Made by a program: the position numbers and the translations under genes. 64,000 nt of DNA from Bog-756 sp963756515 (GTDB taxonomy: Bacteria; Actinomycetota; Acidimicrobiia; Acidimicrobiales; RAAP-2): the NCBI GenBank assembly GCA_963756515.1, contig CAVWNV010000009.1, forward strand, positions 186,001-250,000. Direction: 5' to 3'. Shown one piece after another: positions 46,690 to 54,362 of this stretch; the first letter of the stretch is position 1, and every line of letters starts with the position of its first letter. The notes below the pieces were generated by a model. It was not told the DNA's origin. It made no database searches and worked only from the letters and a program-made list of their open reading frames with translations.

Positions 46690-47037
46690 TGGAGGTGGCG
46701 GGAATCGAACCCGCGTCCTCCGGCTTCTCAATGGGCCTTCTCCGAGCGCAGCCGGCGTTAGGTTGTCGGGACCGACGCTGCTACCGGCGGCGGTGTCGTT
46801 CCGTATCCGACTGAGTTTTCCCTGACAGCCCGTCGGCGCAGTTGTTCAGGTAAGTCCCACTAGATGGCGCCCGGTTCCGGCCCGTAGGACTGAGACCGGT
46901 CGGACGTCGCAGTTTCTAGGCTGCGAGCGCGAGCTGAGGCTCGGCGTTTGTTTTTTGTTCCGGCTCTTTAACGTGGCTCCGGAGACCACGGCTCGCTTCT
47001 CCCACCTCGACGACCAGAGTCGAAGCCTGTCACCCCC
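46690..47037 (-). ncRNA. ssrA: Transfer-messenger RNA (tmRNA)
   Basis: The acceptor strands GGGGGTG (5') and CACCTCC (3') pair over seven bases with one G-U. The T-arm is GGGTTCGATTCCCGC, and the 5' part has the tmRNA pattern GACAGGCTTCGAC. The tag frame on the minus strand reads GCC GAG CCT CAG CTC GCG CTC GCA GCC TAG, i.e. AEPQLALAA then stop (46916-46947), with the usual ALAA ending. CCA is not encoded. tmRNA rescues stalled ribosomes with SmpB, whose gene lies 58 bp upstream. Confidence 0.95.
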
Positions 47038-47095
47038 TGGGGTTTCTCACCACGACCGGACCCACTGTCCGGCCGTGGTGTCCATCGTACCGTTC

Positions 47096-47617
47096 TCAGC
47101 GGTGGGATCCGCCCCGCTGGGCGGCCCGAGCCTCGCGTTGTGCCTCGCGATTGGCGTCCCGGGTGGCGATGGCATGGCGCTTGTCGTACTGCCGCCGACC
47201 CCGGGCCAGGGCCAGTTCGACCTTGGCCCGACCGTCGTGGAAGTAGATCGAGAGGGGCACCAGGGTCAGGGACTGCTGCTGGGCTCGGCCCATCCACTCG
47301 TCGATCTGACGCCGGTGGAGCAGGAGTTTGCGCCGCCGGTCCGGTTCGTGGGCCCCGAATCCGTTGGCCTGGGCGTACGGGGGTACGTGGACGCCGAAGA
47401 GCCACATCTCACCGTCGATGATCCGGGCATAGGAGTCCTGGAGGGCGATGCGGCCGCCCCGGAGCGATTTGACCTCCGAGCCTTGCAGGACGATGCCGCA
47501 CTCCACGGTGTCGAGGATCTCGTAGTCGTGCCGGGCCCGGCGGTTGGACGCCACCACCCGGTTGGCCTCGGCCGGCCGTCCGGAGGTCAGCGGGACCTTC
47601 TTTTTACCGGCAGCCAT
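47096..47617 (-). CDS. smpB: SsrA-binding protein SmpB
   Basis: 173 residues from the ATG at 47617; the longer frame would add an unrelated N-terminus. Conserved parts are NRRARHDYEILDTVECG, GSEVKSLRGGRIALQDSYA, RRKLLLHRRQID and a basic tail KRHAIATRDANRE. It binds the tRNA-like part of tmRNA and takes it to stalled ribosomes. Adjacent to ssrA on the same strand, as in many bacteria. Confidence 0.95.
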   Translation of the reverse strand: MAAGKKKVPLTSGRPAEANRVVASNRRARHDYEILDTVECGIVLQGSEVKSLRGGRIALQDSYARIIDGEMWLFGVHVPPYAQANGFGAHEPDRRRKLLLHRRQIDEWMGRAQQQSLTLVPLSIYFHDGRAKVELALARGRRQYDKRHAIATRDANREAQREARAAQRGGSHR

Positions 47618-47675
47618 GACACGTTGACGGTAGTCGCCCGATCCGGCGATGGCTTCCTCTAGCGTGCAGGGAACC

Positions 47676-48083
47676 ATGCTCCTGCTCTCCAAACTGGTGC
47701 ACGACCAGATGGTGGCCCACTGCCTGGACGGTCTGCCCGAGGAGGCCTGCGGCCTCCTCGGAGGTCAGCTCGAGACCGGCGAGGCCGTCACCTGCTATCC
47801 GACCCGGAATCTGGCCGCCTCGGCCAAGCTGTACACGGTCGACCCCAAGGACCATCTGCGGGCCGACCGGGACGCCGAAGCCGCCGGCAACGCCATCATG
47901 GGCGTGTTCCACTCCCACACCCACACGGAGGCCTACCCGTCGCCCACCGACGTGGCCCAGGCCCCGGACCCCGGCTGGCACTACGTGCTGGTCTCCCTGC
48001 GTGACATCCAGCCGGTGGTGCGGAGCTACCGCATCATCGACGGGACCGTCACCGAGGAGCCGGTCCAGCTGCAGCCCCGGTAG
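47676..48083 (+). CDS. mec: JAMM/Mov34 metallopeptidase, Mec+ (CysO-cysteine hydrolase)
   Basis: 135 residues. Complete JAMM zinc motif: Glu 23 in PEEACGLL and HSH(x7)S(x2)D as His 79, His 81, Ser 89, Asp 92. In Mycobacterium tuberculosis the homologue releases cysteine from the CysO-cysteine adduct; a bacterial relative (QbsD) trims the C-terminus of a sulfur carrier. Followed at 61 bp by cysO and then cysM. Start at 47676 after CAGGGAACC. Given the CysO tail here, it may do both trimming and cysteine release (inference). Confidence 0.88.
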   Translation: MLLLSKLVHDQMVAHCLDGLPEEACGLLGGQLETGEAVTCYPTRNLAASAKLYTVDPKDHLRADRDAEAAGNAIMGVFHSHTHTEAYPSPTDVAQAPDPGWHYVLVSLRDIQPVVRSYRIIDGTVTEEPVQLQPR

Positions 48084-48144
48084 GATTCCCAGCGAGTTCG
48101 GCGTGCCCCGCCGAGCGGCCAGAAACGAAACCAGAGGAGCGCCC

Positions 48145-48450
48145 GTGCCCGTCCAAGTAAACCTGCCGACCGTCCTGCGCTCCCACGCCGGGGGGGCCAA
48201 GGCGGTGTCCGTCGAGGGTGCCACCGTCGGCCAGGTGCTCGTGGCGCTGGCCGACCAGTACCCCGGCCTGTCCGGCCAGGTCATCAACGGGGACGGGACG
48301 CTCCACAAGTTCGTCAACGTCTACCTCAACGACGACGACGTCCGGTACCTCTCGTCGCTGGACACCCCGGTCTCCGGCGCGGACGAGATCTCCATCCTCC
48401 CGGCCGTGGCCGGAGGGGCGGGGGCCGAAGGGGAGCCGCTCCTCCCATGA
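48145..48450 (+). CDS. cysO: Sulfur-carrier protein CysO with C-terminal extension
   Basis: 101 residues, ubiquitin-like ThiS/MoaD fold: VNLPTVLRSHAGGAKAVSVEG, then HKFVNVYLNDDDVRYLSSLD and ISILPAVAGG. In mycobacteria CysO ends at this Gly-Gly, whose carboxylate becomes the thiocarboxylate sulfur donor. Here Gly 90-Gly 91 are followed by ten more residues, AGAEGEPLLP, before the stop. GTG start follows AGAGGAGCGCCC. The stop overlaps the cysM start (ATGA). The tail must be removed for function, or this copy uses another chemistry. Confidence 0.92.
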   Translation: MPVQVNLPTVLRSHAGGAKAVSVEGATVGQVLVALADQYPGLSGQVINGDGTLHKFVNVYLNDDDVRYLSSLDTPVSGADEISILPAVAGGAGAEGEPLLP

Positions 48451-49394
48451 CCGTCCGCGGCTCGGTGCTGGACCTGATCGGCAACACCCCGTTGGTGGAC
48501 ATCACACCGCTCAGCCCCAATCCCGCCGTTCGCATCCTGATCAAGCTGGAGGGCCAGAACCCCGGTGGGTCGGTCAAGGACCGCATAGCCCTGTCCATGA
48601 TCGAAGAGGCGGAGAAAGAGGGTCTGCTCGAGCCGGGTCAGACGCTCATCGAGCCGTCCTCGGGCAACACCGGCATCGGCATGGCCCTGGTGTGCCGCAT
48701 GAAGGGGTACCACCTGAAAGTGGTGCTGGCCACCAATGTCTCCGTCGAGCGCCGCCAGCTTCTTGAGGTGTGGGGGGCCGAGATCATCGAGTCGCCGGGC
48801 TCGGAGGGCTCCAACGGTGCGGTGAAGAGGGCCCGGGCCCTGGCCGCCGAGCATCCCGAGTGGGTCTTCCTGTACCAGTACGCCAACCCGGCCAACCCCA
48901 AGGCCCACTACGAGGGGACGGGCCCGGAGATCTGGCGGGACTGCCCGGAGATCACCCATTTCGTGGCGGGGTTGGGTACGTCGGGCACCCTGCTCGGGGT
49001 GGGCCGGTACCTGAAGGAACAGAATCCCGACGTGAAGGTCCTGGCCATCGAGCCGCCGGCCGGGGAGATCGTCGACGGCCTACGGAATCTCGACGACGGT
49101 TACATCCCCCCGATCTTCGTGGACAACGGGGGAGCCGACCTGCTGGACGGGAAGCGGATCGTGCGGCCCCGCGAGTCCATCGAGTGGACCAGGCGACTGA
49201 CCGACGTGGGGATCTTCGCCGGAATCTCCTCCGGGGCGGCCCTGGCCGGAGCGATCAAGACGGCCTCGACCCTGGAGTCGGGGGTCATCGTCGTGGTGTC
49301 TGCCGACGGCGGATGGAAGTACCTGTCCACCGGGGCGTGGACCGACGACCTCGACGTGGTCGAGGAGCGGGCCAAGCGCATCACGTACTTCTAG
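48447..49394 (+). CDS. cysM: CysO-dependent cysteine synthase CysM
   Basis: 315 residues. PLP lysine 44 in NPGGSVKDRIALS, the substrate loop SSGNTGIG (71-78) and GTSGTLLGVGRYL binding the PLP phosphate. Fold type II cysteine synthase; in mycobacteria CysM uses O-phosphoserine and CysO thiocarboxylate to make a CysO-cysteine adduct. Translationally coupled to cysO by a 4-bp overlap. Placed in that role because of the mec-cysO-cysM order. Confidence 0.92.
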   Translation: MTVRGSVLDLIGNTPLVDITPLSPNPAVRILIKLEGQNPGGSVKDRIALSMIEEAEKEGLLEPGQTLIEPSSGNTGIGMALVCRMKGYHLKVVLATNVSVERRQLLEVWGAEIIESPGSEGSNGAVKRARALAAEHPEWVFLYQYANPANPKAHYEGTGPEIWRDCPEITHFVAGLGTSGTLLGVGRYLKEQNPDVKVLAIEPPAGEIVDGLRNLDDGYIPPIFVDNGGADLLDGKRIVRPRESIEWTRRLTDVGIFAGISSGAALAGAIKTASTLESGVIVVVSADGGWKYLSTGAWTDDLDVVEERAKRITYF

Positions 49395-49427
49395 ATCCGG
49401 GGCGGCCGACGGCCTGCCGCCGGCGCC

Positions 49428-49433
49428 TACGCT
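49428..49433 (+). promoter_or_regulatory. -10 element TACGCT for MBL hydrolase-rph-rdgB operon
   Basis: TACGCT, six bases, then GTG at 49440. A promoter here would separate transcription of this operon from cysM. Confidence 0.45.
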
Positions 49434-49439
49434 GCATCG

Positions 49440-50216
49440 GTGCCCGATCACGCCGTCGACGACCGGCCCGGTGTCGCCGCACAGCGGGAAGGACCCGGCC
49501 TGTCCGTCCGGGTCCTCGGGTGCGACGGGAGCTGGACGGGGCCGGGTGGAGCCGGAAGTGGCTACCTGGTGAGTTCAGGTCCCACCAACCTCGTGATCGA
49601 CCTCGGACCGGGAACGTTCGCACAGCTTCAGCGCTACATCGACCCGGCGTCGATCACGGCGGTCGTCATCACCCACAGGCATCCCGACCACTGGACCGAC
49701 CTCCATCCGCTGGCCACCCAGGCCCGATTCGCACTCGGGCGCGTGGGAATCCCCGTACTTTCGCCGGCCGGCCTCGATCGTCGCGCCCACCTGGCCAGAT
49801 CGACCGCGCTCGACTTCCGGCCCGTGGCCGACGGGGACTCGGCCCGCACCGGGACGCTCGACCTGACCTTCCACCGGACGGACCATCCGGTGGAGACCCT
49901 GGCCGTTCGGGTCGACGGCGTCGGCCGGACGCTGGGGTACTCTGCCGACACCGGACCCCGTTGGCCGTTGTCACGGCTCGGGACCGGCCTGGACCTCGTC
50001 TTGTGCGAGGCCTCGTACACCGCCGAGCAGGAAGGAACGTTGGGCCACATGAGCGGACGGCAGGCAGGTGAGCAGGGTCGACGGGCGGGGGTCCGCCGGC
50101 TGGTGCTCACCCACCGTTGGCCGACGGTGGCCGCCACGGCCGTGGCCCTCGAAGCCGAGGCTACGTTCGGCGGACCGGTGGAACAGGCGGAACTAGGAAA
50201 GGAATTCGTACTGTGA
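49440..50216 (+). CDS. MBL-fold metallohydrolase (Rv1339-like)
   Basis: 258 residues with the metal motif THRHPDHWTDL, a second His in HRTDHPVETLAVR, Asp in YSADTG, and a late His in LTHRWPT. This is the ribonuclease Z/phosphodiesterase-type MBL fold. The mycobacterial gene in the equivalent position, upstream of rphA, is Rv1339, described as an atypical cAMP phosphodiesterase; the same role here is inference from position. GTG start is leaderless. Stop overlaps rph (GTGA). Confidence 0.82.
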   Translation: MPDHAVDDRPGVAAQREGPGLSVRVLGCDGSWTGPGGAGSGYLVSSGPTNLVIDLGPGTFAQLQRYIDPASITAVVITHRHPDHWTDLHPLATQARFALGRVGIPVLSPAGLDRRAHLARSTALDFRPVADGDSARTGTLDLTFHRTDHPVETLAVRVDGVGRTLGYSADTGPRWPLSRLGTGLDLVLCEASYTAEQEGTLGHMSGRQAGEQGRRAGVRRLVLTHRWPTVAATAVALEAEATFGGPVEQAELGKEFVL

Positions 50217-50977
50217 GCGATGGATCCACGACTCGCCAGGTGATCGGACGCAAGGACGGCCGGCGCACCGACGAGCTCCGAGCTGCCACCTTCGAACGGG
50301 ACTTCACCGTTTTCGCCCCCGGCTCGGTGCTGGTCTCGATGGGTCGGACCCGGGTGCTGTGCACGGCCTCGGTGGAGGAGCGGGTCCCGCCGTGGATGCG
50401 GGGGAGTGGCAAAGGTTGGGTCACCGCCGAGTACTCGCTGCTCCCGGGGTCCACCGAGGAGCGGGTCAGCCGCGAGGCGGCCAAGGGGAAGCAGTCGGGG
50501 CGCACCCAGGAGATCCAGCGCCTCATCGGACGGTCACTCCGCTCGGTCTGCGACATGGTGGCCCTGGGCGAGATGCAGATCACCGTGGACTGCGACGTGC
50601 TCCAGGCCGACGGGGGGACCCGCACCGCTTCGATCTGCGGTGCCTACGTGGCGCTGCACGACGCCCTCACCCGAATGATCCAGAAGGGCACGCTCCGGGT
50701 CAATCCCCTCACGGAGGCGGTGGCGGCGGTGTCGGTCGGCGTGGTGGACGGTGTCTGCATGCTCGACCTCCCCTATGAGGAGGACAGTCGGGCCGAGGTG
50801 GACATGAACGTGGTCATGACCTCGTCAGGACGGTTCATCGAAGTGCAGGGGACCGCCGAGGGGATGCCCTTCACGAAGGGCGAGCTGGACGAGATGCTGA
50901 GCCTGGCCGAACACGGGATCGCCCACCTCCTCGACCTGCAGGTCGAGACGCTGGCCGAACCCCCGGCGCCGCGCTGA
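50213..50977 (+). CDS. rph: Ribonuclease PH
   Basis: 254 residues from the GTG at 50213. Motifs: RKDGRRTDELR, SVEERVPPWMRGSGKGWVTAEYSLLP, STEERVSREAAKGKQSGRTQEIQRLIGRSLR and the DCDVLQADGGTRTASICGA phosphorolytic core. It trims tRNA 3' ends by phosphorolysis. Overlaps the preceding MBL gene by 4 bp and is followed after 2 bp by rdgB, so it belongs to one operon. Confidence 0.96.
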   Translation: MSDGSTTRQVIGRKDGRRTDELRAATFERDFTVFAPGSVLVSMGRTRVLCTASVEERVPPWMRGSGKGWVTAEYSLLPGSTEERVSREAAKGKQSGRTQEIQRLIGRSLRSVCDMVALGEMQITVDCDVLQADGGTRTASICGAYVALHDALTRMIQKGTLRVNPLTEAVAAVSVGVVDGVCMLDLPYEEDSRAEVDMNVVMTSSGRFIEVQGTAEGMPFTKGELDEMLSLAEHGIAHLLDLQVETLAEPPAPR

Positions 50978-50979
50978 CG

Positions 50980-51597
50980 GTGAGCGACCTGACGCTGGTG
51001 CTGGCCAGCGCCAACCCCGACAAGGCGGCCGAGATCGAGGCCATCCTGATGGGAGTGCCGGGAGTGGTTCTGCTTCCCCGCCCGGCGTCGGTCCCCGACG
51101 TCGACGAGACCGGCACCACGCTGGAAGAGAACGCCCGCCTGAAGGCAGTGGCCCTGGTCGGAGCCACCGGCTTGGCCGCCGTCTCCGACGACACCGGACT
51201 GGAGGTCGATGCACTGGATGGGGCGCCGGGTGTCTACTCGGCCCGGTTCTCCGGTGAGCACGCCACCTACGCCGACAACGTGGCCAAACTGTTGGCCGAG
51301 TTGGACCGGGTGGGAGCCGAGGAGCCCGGCCAGCGGACGGCGACCTTCCGGTCGGTGGCGTTCATCGCCTACCCGGGCGGCGGCGAAGTGTGGGCGGAGG
51401 GAAGGGTGACGGGGGTCATCGCGGCGGCACCGGCCGGCCATGGCGGCTTCGGGTACGACCCGGTCTTCGTCCCGGACGGCTTCGACGGCCGGACGTTCGC
51501 GCAGATGACTCCCGAGGAGAAGCACAGCGTCTCCCATCGGGGCCGGGCCTTCCGGGCCCTGGCCGAGCGGCTGCTGGCCAACCCCCGGTCCTCCTGA
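50980..51597 (+). CDS. rdgB: XTP/dITP diphosphatase (RdgB/HAM1)
   Basis: 205 residues. ASANPDKAAEIEAIL, SDDTGLEVDALDGAPGVYSARF and HGGFGYDPVFVPDG are the HAM1 signature; TPEEKHSVSHRGRAF closes the fold. It hydrolyses deaminated purine triphosphates to keep them out of nucleic acids. Starts two bases after rph. Confidence 0.95.
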   Translation: MSDLTLVLASANPDKAAEIEAILMGVPGVVLLPRPASVPDVDETGTTLEENARLKAVALVGATGLAAVSDDTGLEVDALDGAPGVYSARFSGEHATYADNVAKLLAELDRVGAEEPGQRTATFRSVAFIAYPGGGEVWAEGRVTGVIAAAPAGHGGFGYDPVFVPDGFDGRTFAQMTPEEKHSVSHRGRAFRALAERLLANPRSS

Positions 51598-51650
51598 GCG
51601 GATAGGCGTGCGAGTAGCGTCCACTCCGTGATGACCGGGGAGGTCCGTGC

Positions 51651-52268
51651 ATGAGCGACGTATCCCAAGGTCCGGGGTGGTGGTTGGCCTCGGACGGCAG
51701 GTGGTACAGCCCCGAGCAGGCCCCCGGATACCCTCCGCCGACAACCATCCCGACCCCGGTGGCAGGACCGGGTGCCTACGTCCCGGTGTCCCCGCCGGCC
51801 GCGGGTACCTCGGACGCATCGGGCTACCCGAACCCGGGACCGCCTCCGAGCGCCCCTCCGCCCGCCCCGGGCTACGGCCCGCCCTCCGGTGCCGCCTACG
51901 GCTACGGCCCGCCTCCCGGAGCTGCGTACGGCTACGGCTACGGCTACGGTCCCGGTGGTCAGGCCTACGGCGGCTACCTGCCCGTGAAGACCAACGGACT
52001 GGCCATCGCCTCGCTGGTGTGTTCGTTCTTCTTCTGGATCTACGGATTGGGCGCGGTGCTGGCCATCGTCTTCGGGTTCATCGCCCGGGCGCAGATCAAG
52101 AAGTCCAACGGCATGCAGCAGGGCAGCGGCCTGGCCCTGGCCGGCATCATCATAGGAATCGCCGGCATCGTCATCGGGGTCGTGCTCGTCGTCGTATTGG
52201 TGGCGGTGGTCCACCACTGTGACCAGTCGGGTAACTGCACGGTGAACACGTTCAACAGCGGCAATTAG
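51651..52268 (+). CDS. DUF4190 membrane protein with Pro/Gly/Tyr-rich N-terminus
   Basis: 205 residues. The N-terminus GPGWWLASDGRWYSPEQ is the DUF2510-like tryptophan motif common in Acidimicrobiia. A long Pro/Gly/Tyr linker follows (GYGPPSGAAYGYGPPPG), then KTNGLAIASLVCS opens the DUF4190 domain with two membrane helices separated by RAQIKKSNGMQQGSGLALAG. A short tail with two Cys ends the protein. Function unknown; integral membrane. Confidence 0.85.
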   Translation: MSDVSQGPGWWLASDGRWYSPEQAPGYPPPTTIPTPVAGPGAYVPVSPPAAGTSDASGYPNPGPPPSAPPPAPGYGPPSGAAYGYGPPPGAAYGYGYGYGPGGQAYGGYLPVKTNGLAIASLVCSFFFWIYGLGAVLAIVFGFIARAQIKKSNGMQQGSGLALAGIIIGIAGIVIGVVLVVVLVAVVHHCDQSGNCTVNTFNSGN

Positions 52269-52305
52269 TCAGGAGGGCATTTGGCCGTCAGACGGCGGTC
52301 CCTGA

Positions 52306-53142
52306 TCAGGCCACCCCGTTGTCCCCCGGATCCACCGGCTCGGCGGTAGGGGCCCAGGGGTCGTCGACGATCGGAGGGGGCATGATGGTCACCTCGGCCA
52401 GTGTGTCCGTCGTGCTCTCGCCCTGACCCGCGCCGCTGTCGGCGACCGGGGCCGTGGTGCCCTCGCCCACTCCGCCGGCCGACGGGTCGTAGCCGGGCGG
52501 GGGAGGGAGGGTCGAGATGGCCGGGGCCGGCTCGACCGGCACCCCGGTGGTAGAGGGCGGGAAGGGAGCGGCGACGTCGACCACGATGAGCCCGGCGACC
52601 TGCAGGTCCCGTAGCGTGCGGAGCCCGACGATCTGTTCCCCCCCGATGAGATCGAGTACGGTGCGCACGGAGTAGCCGCTGGTGCCCACCGTGGCCAGTA
52701 CCTGCCATTGATCGTTCCGGATCTGCACGTCTGCCCCGGGTGGGTTGGGGGCGAGGGTCACGACGGCCTCCAGCGGGATGTCGTGGCGGATCTCCCTCCA
52801 CTCGTCGACCTGGGGGCGAACCTCGTTGATGACCGCCGCCACCGGCACGGTGGGCTGTCCGCTGGAGGAGACCACTCCGGCGGTGAAGTAGAACCAACCC
52901 TCGGTCACGCAGGCCAGCTCGAAGACCGCCTGTCCGATGGTGGCGGCCGCACCGACCTGGGCATTGGAGAGCTCACCGTCGGCCAACCAGACCTTGCCGT
53001 CCACCGACGGGCTGACCACGTGCACCTCCCCGGTCTGTTTGGTGGAGGCGAGCAGGTAGAGGACATCGGTCAGGGAGAACACGGTCAGCGATCCAACCAG
53101 GGTTGCCGCCGGCGCCTCCTCTGATGACTCGTACTGGTTCAT
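52306..53142 (-). CDS. DUF4388 domain protein
   Basis: 278 residues from the ATG at 53142, preceded by GGGGAAGGAACC; the frame is open to 53322 but the extension is Arg-rich low complexity. Residues ~15-115 are DUF4388 (TVFSLTDVLYLLASTKQTGEV, VWLADGELSNAQVG), an adaptor-like domain. Next comes a possible winged-helix segment (GTSGYSVRTVLDLIGGEQIV) and a Pro-rich disordered tail. Roles in gliding/pilus or signalling have been suggested for DUF4388 proteins in other phyla; nothing here decides. Confidence 0.8.
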   Translation of the reverse strand: MNQYESSEEAPAATLVGSLTVFSLTDVLYLLASTKQTGEVHVVSPSVDGKVWLADGELSNAQVGAAATIGQAVFELACVTEGWFYFTAGVVSSSGQPTVPVAAVINEVRPQVDEWREIRHDIPLEAVVTLAPNPPGADVQIRNDQWQVLATVGTSGYSVRTVLDLIGGEQIVGLRTLRDLQVAGLIVVDVAAPFPPSTTGVPVEPAPAISTLPPPPGYDPSAGGVGEGTTAPVADSGAGQGESTTDTLAEVTIMPPPIVDDPWAPTAEPVDPGDNGVA

Positions 53143-53507
53143 GATCGGTTCCTTCCCCTCGTCGGCCGTGGCCGAGCCGGAAACAGTCGCCGCATCCGCT
53201 GCGGGTGGCCACCCCTGGCGCCGCTCCGGCGGGCCCTGTCGGCGGTCGTCCGACCTCCGGTCAGTTGTGCCGTGCCGCTCGTCCATGGGTGAATCCTCCG
53301 AGGACCGGCGTCTCCAGGCCATCTCCCGTCTCTTTCGATCGTTTCACCTTCGAGTGCTACAATAACCGCATTCAGTAGCTAACTCCACACTTTGAGTGGT
53401 TTTTCGACCCCGCTGTCGGATCCGGCCCCTGGAGAAGGCCGGATCCTGTCGCGCCCGGCCGCTGAGGTGCGGCGGCCGGGCCCGTCGGTTACGGCAATGA
53501 TCGCACC
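53143..53507. other. Gene-free stretch between divergent genes
   Basis: About 365 bp. The part from 53330 to 53400 is relatively AT-rich and has the weak hairpin CCAC...GTGG followed by TTTTT at 53382-53401; with no plus-strand gene upstream of it, a terminator role is doubtful. Promoters for both flanking genes should lie here. AATGAT lies six bases before the ATG at 53508. Confidence 0.4.
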
Positions 53508-54344
53508 ATGACCAACTCCGTGCATCCCGGCCCGCCGATCCCGTGGGACGACTTCCGACATCTCCGGTTCGACCGACCGGCCCCAGGGGTCCTGCTGGTC
53601 ACCATCGACCGTCCTGACGTGCTCAATGCCGCCAACGAGCGCCTCCATCGTGAACTCTCCGAGGTCTGGGCGGCGGCCGACGCCGACGAGACGGTGGCGG
53701 TGTCGGTGATCACCGGGGCCGGGCGGGCCTTCTCGGCCGGCGGGGACCTGGCCATGGTCGAGCGGATGACCACCGATCACGACGCCGTGGTGGAGCAGTG
53801 GCAGGACGCCAAGGCGGTGGTCGAGTCCCTCCTGGGGTCGACCAAGCCGGTGGTCTCGGCCATCAACGGGGTCGCCGTGGGCGCGGGCCTGGCCGTGGCC
53901 CTTCTGGCCGATGTCAGCGTCATGGCCGAGTCGGCGCGCCTGTCGGACGGCCACGTGCGCCTGGGTGTCGCCGCCGGCGACCACGCCGCCATCCTGTGGC
54001 CGCTGCTCTGCGGCATGGCCAAGGCCAAGTACTACCTGATGACGGCAGAGTTCATCGAGGGACCCGAGGCCGAGCGGATCGGCCTGGTGACCCGGTGTGT
54101 GCCCGATGGGGAGGTGCTCGACGAGGCCATCGCCATCGCCACCCGCCTGGCCCAGGGCAGTCGCACCGCGGTGCAGTGGACCAAACGGGTCCTGAACCAG
54201 TGGATGGCGGCCAATGCCCCGGTGTTCGGCGAATCCCTGGCCCTCGAAATGCTGGGCTTCCTCGGCGCTGACGCCCGTGAGGGCGTACAGGCCCTGAGGG
54301 AGCGCCGACCTCCGGACTTCCCCTCGGCCCGGCTGCCCTCGTGA
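53508..54344 (+). CDS. Enoyl-CoA hydratase/isomerase family protein
   Basis: 278 residues of crotonase fold. Oxyanion-hole strands are GAGRAFSAGGDLAMV and INGVAVGAGLAVALLADVSV. LSDGHVRLGVAAGDHAA replaces the usual catalytic Glu region with Gly-Asp-His, so the exact reaction may differ from simple hydration. C-terminal part has AERIGLVTRCVPDGEVLDEA. Acts on CoA thioesters in fatty-acid or related catabolism. Confidence 0.88.
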   Translation: MTNSVHPGPPIPWDDFRHLRFDRPAPGVLLVTIDRPDVLNAANERLHRELSEVWAAADADETVAVSVITGAGRAFSAGGDLAMVERMTTDHDAVVEQWQDAKAVVESLLGSTKPVVSAINGVAVGAGLAVALLADVSVMAESARLSDGHVRLGVAAGDHAAILWPLLCGMAKAKYYLMTAEFIEGPEAERIGLVTRCVPDGEVLDEAIAIATRLAQGSRTAVQWTKRVLNQWMAANAPVFGESLALEMLGFLGADAREGVQALRERRPPDFPSARLPS

Positions 54345-54362
54345 GCGGTCCGGCGCCCGGTC

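Noticed and set aside
53382..53401. Intrinsic terminator on the plus strand
   Set aside because: Only four to five pairs with a mismatch, and no plus-strand gene ends upstream of it.
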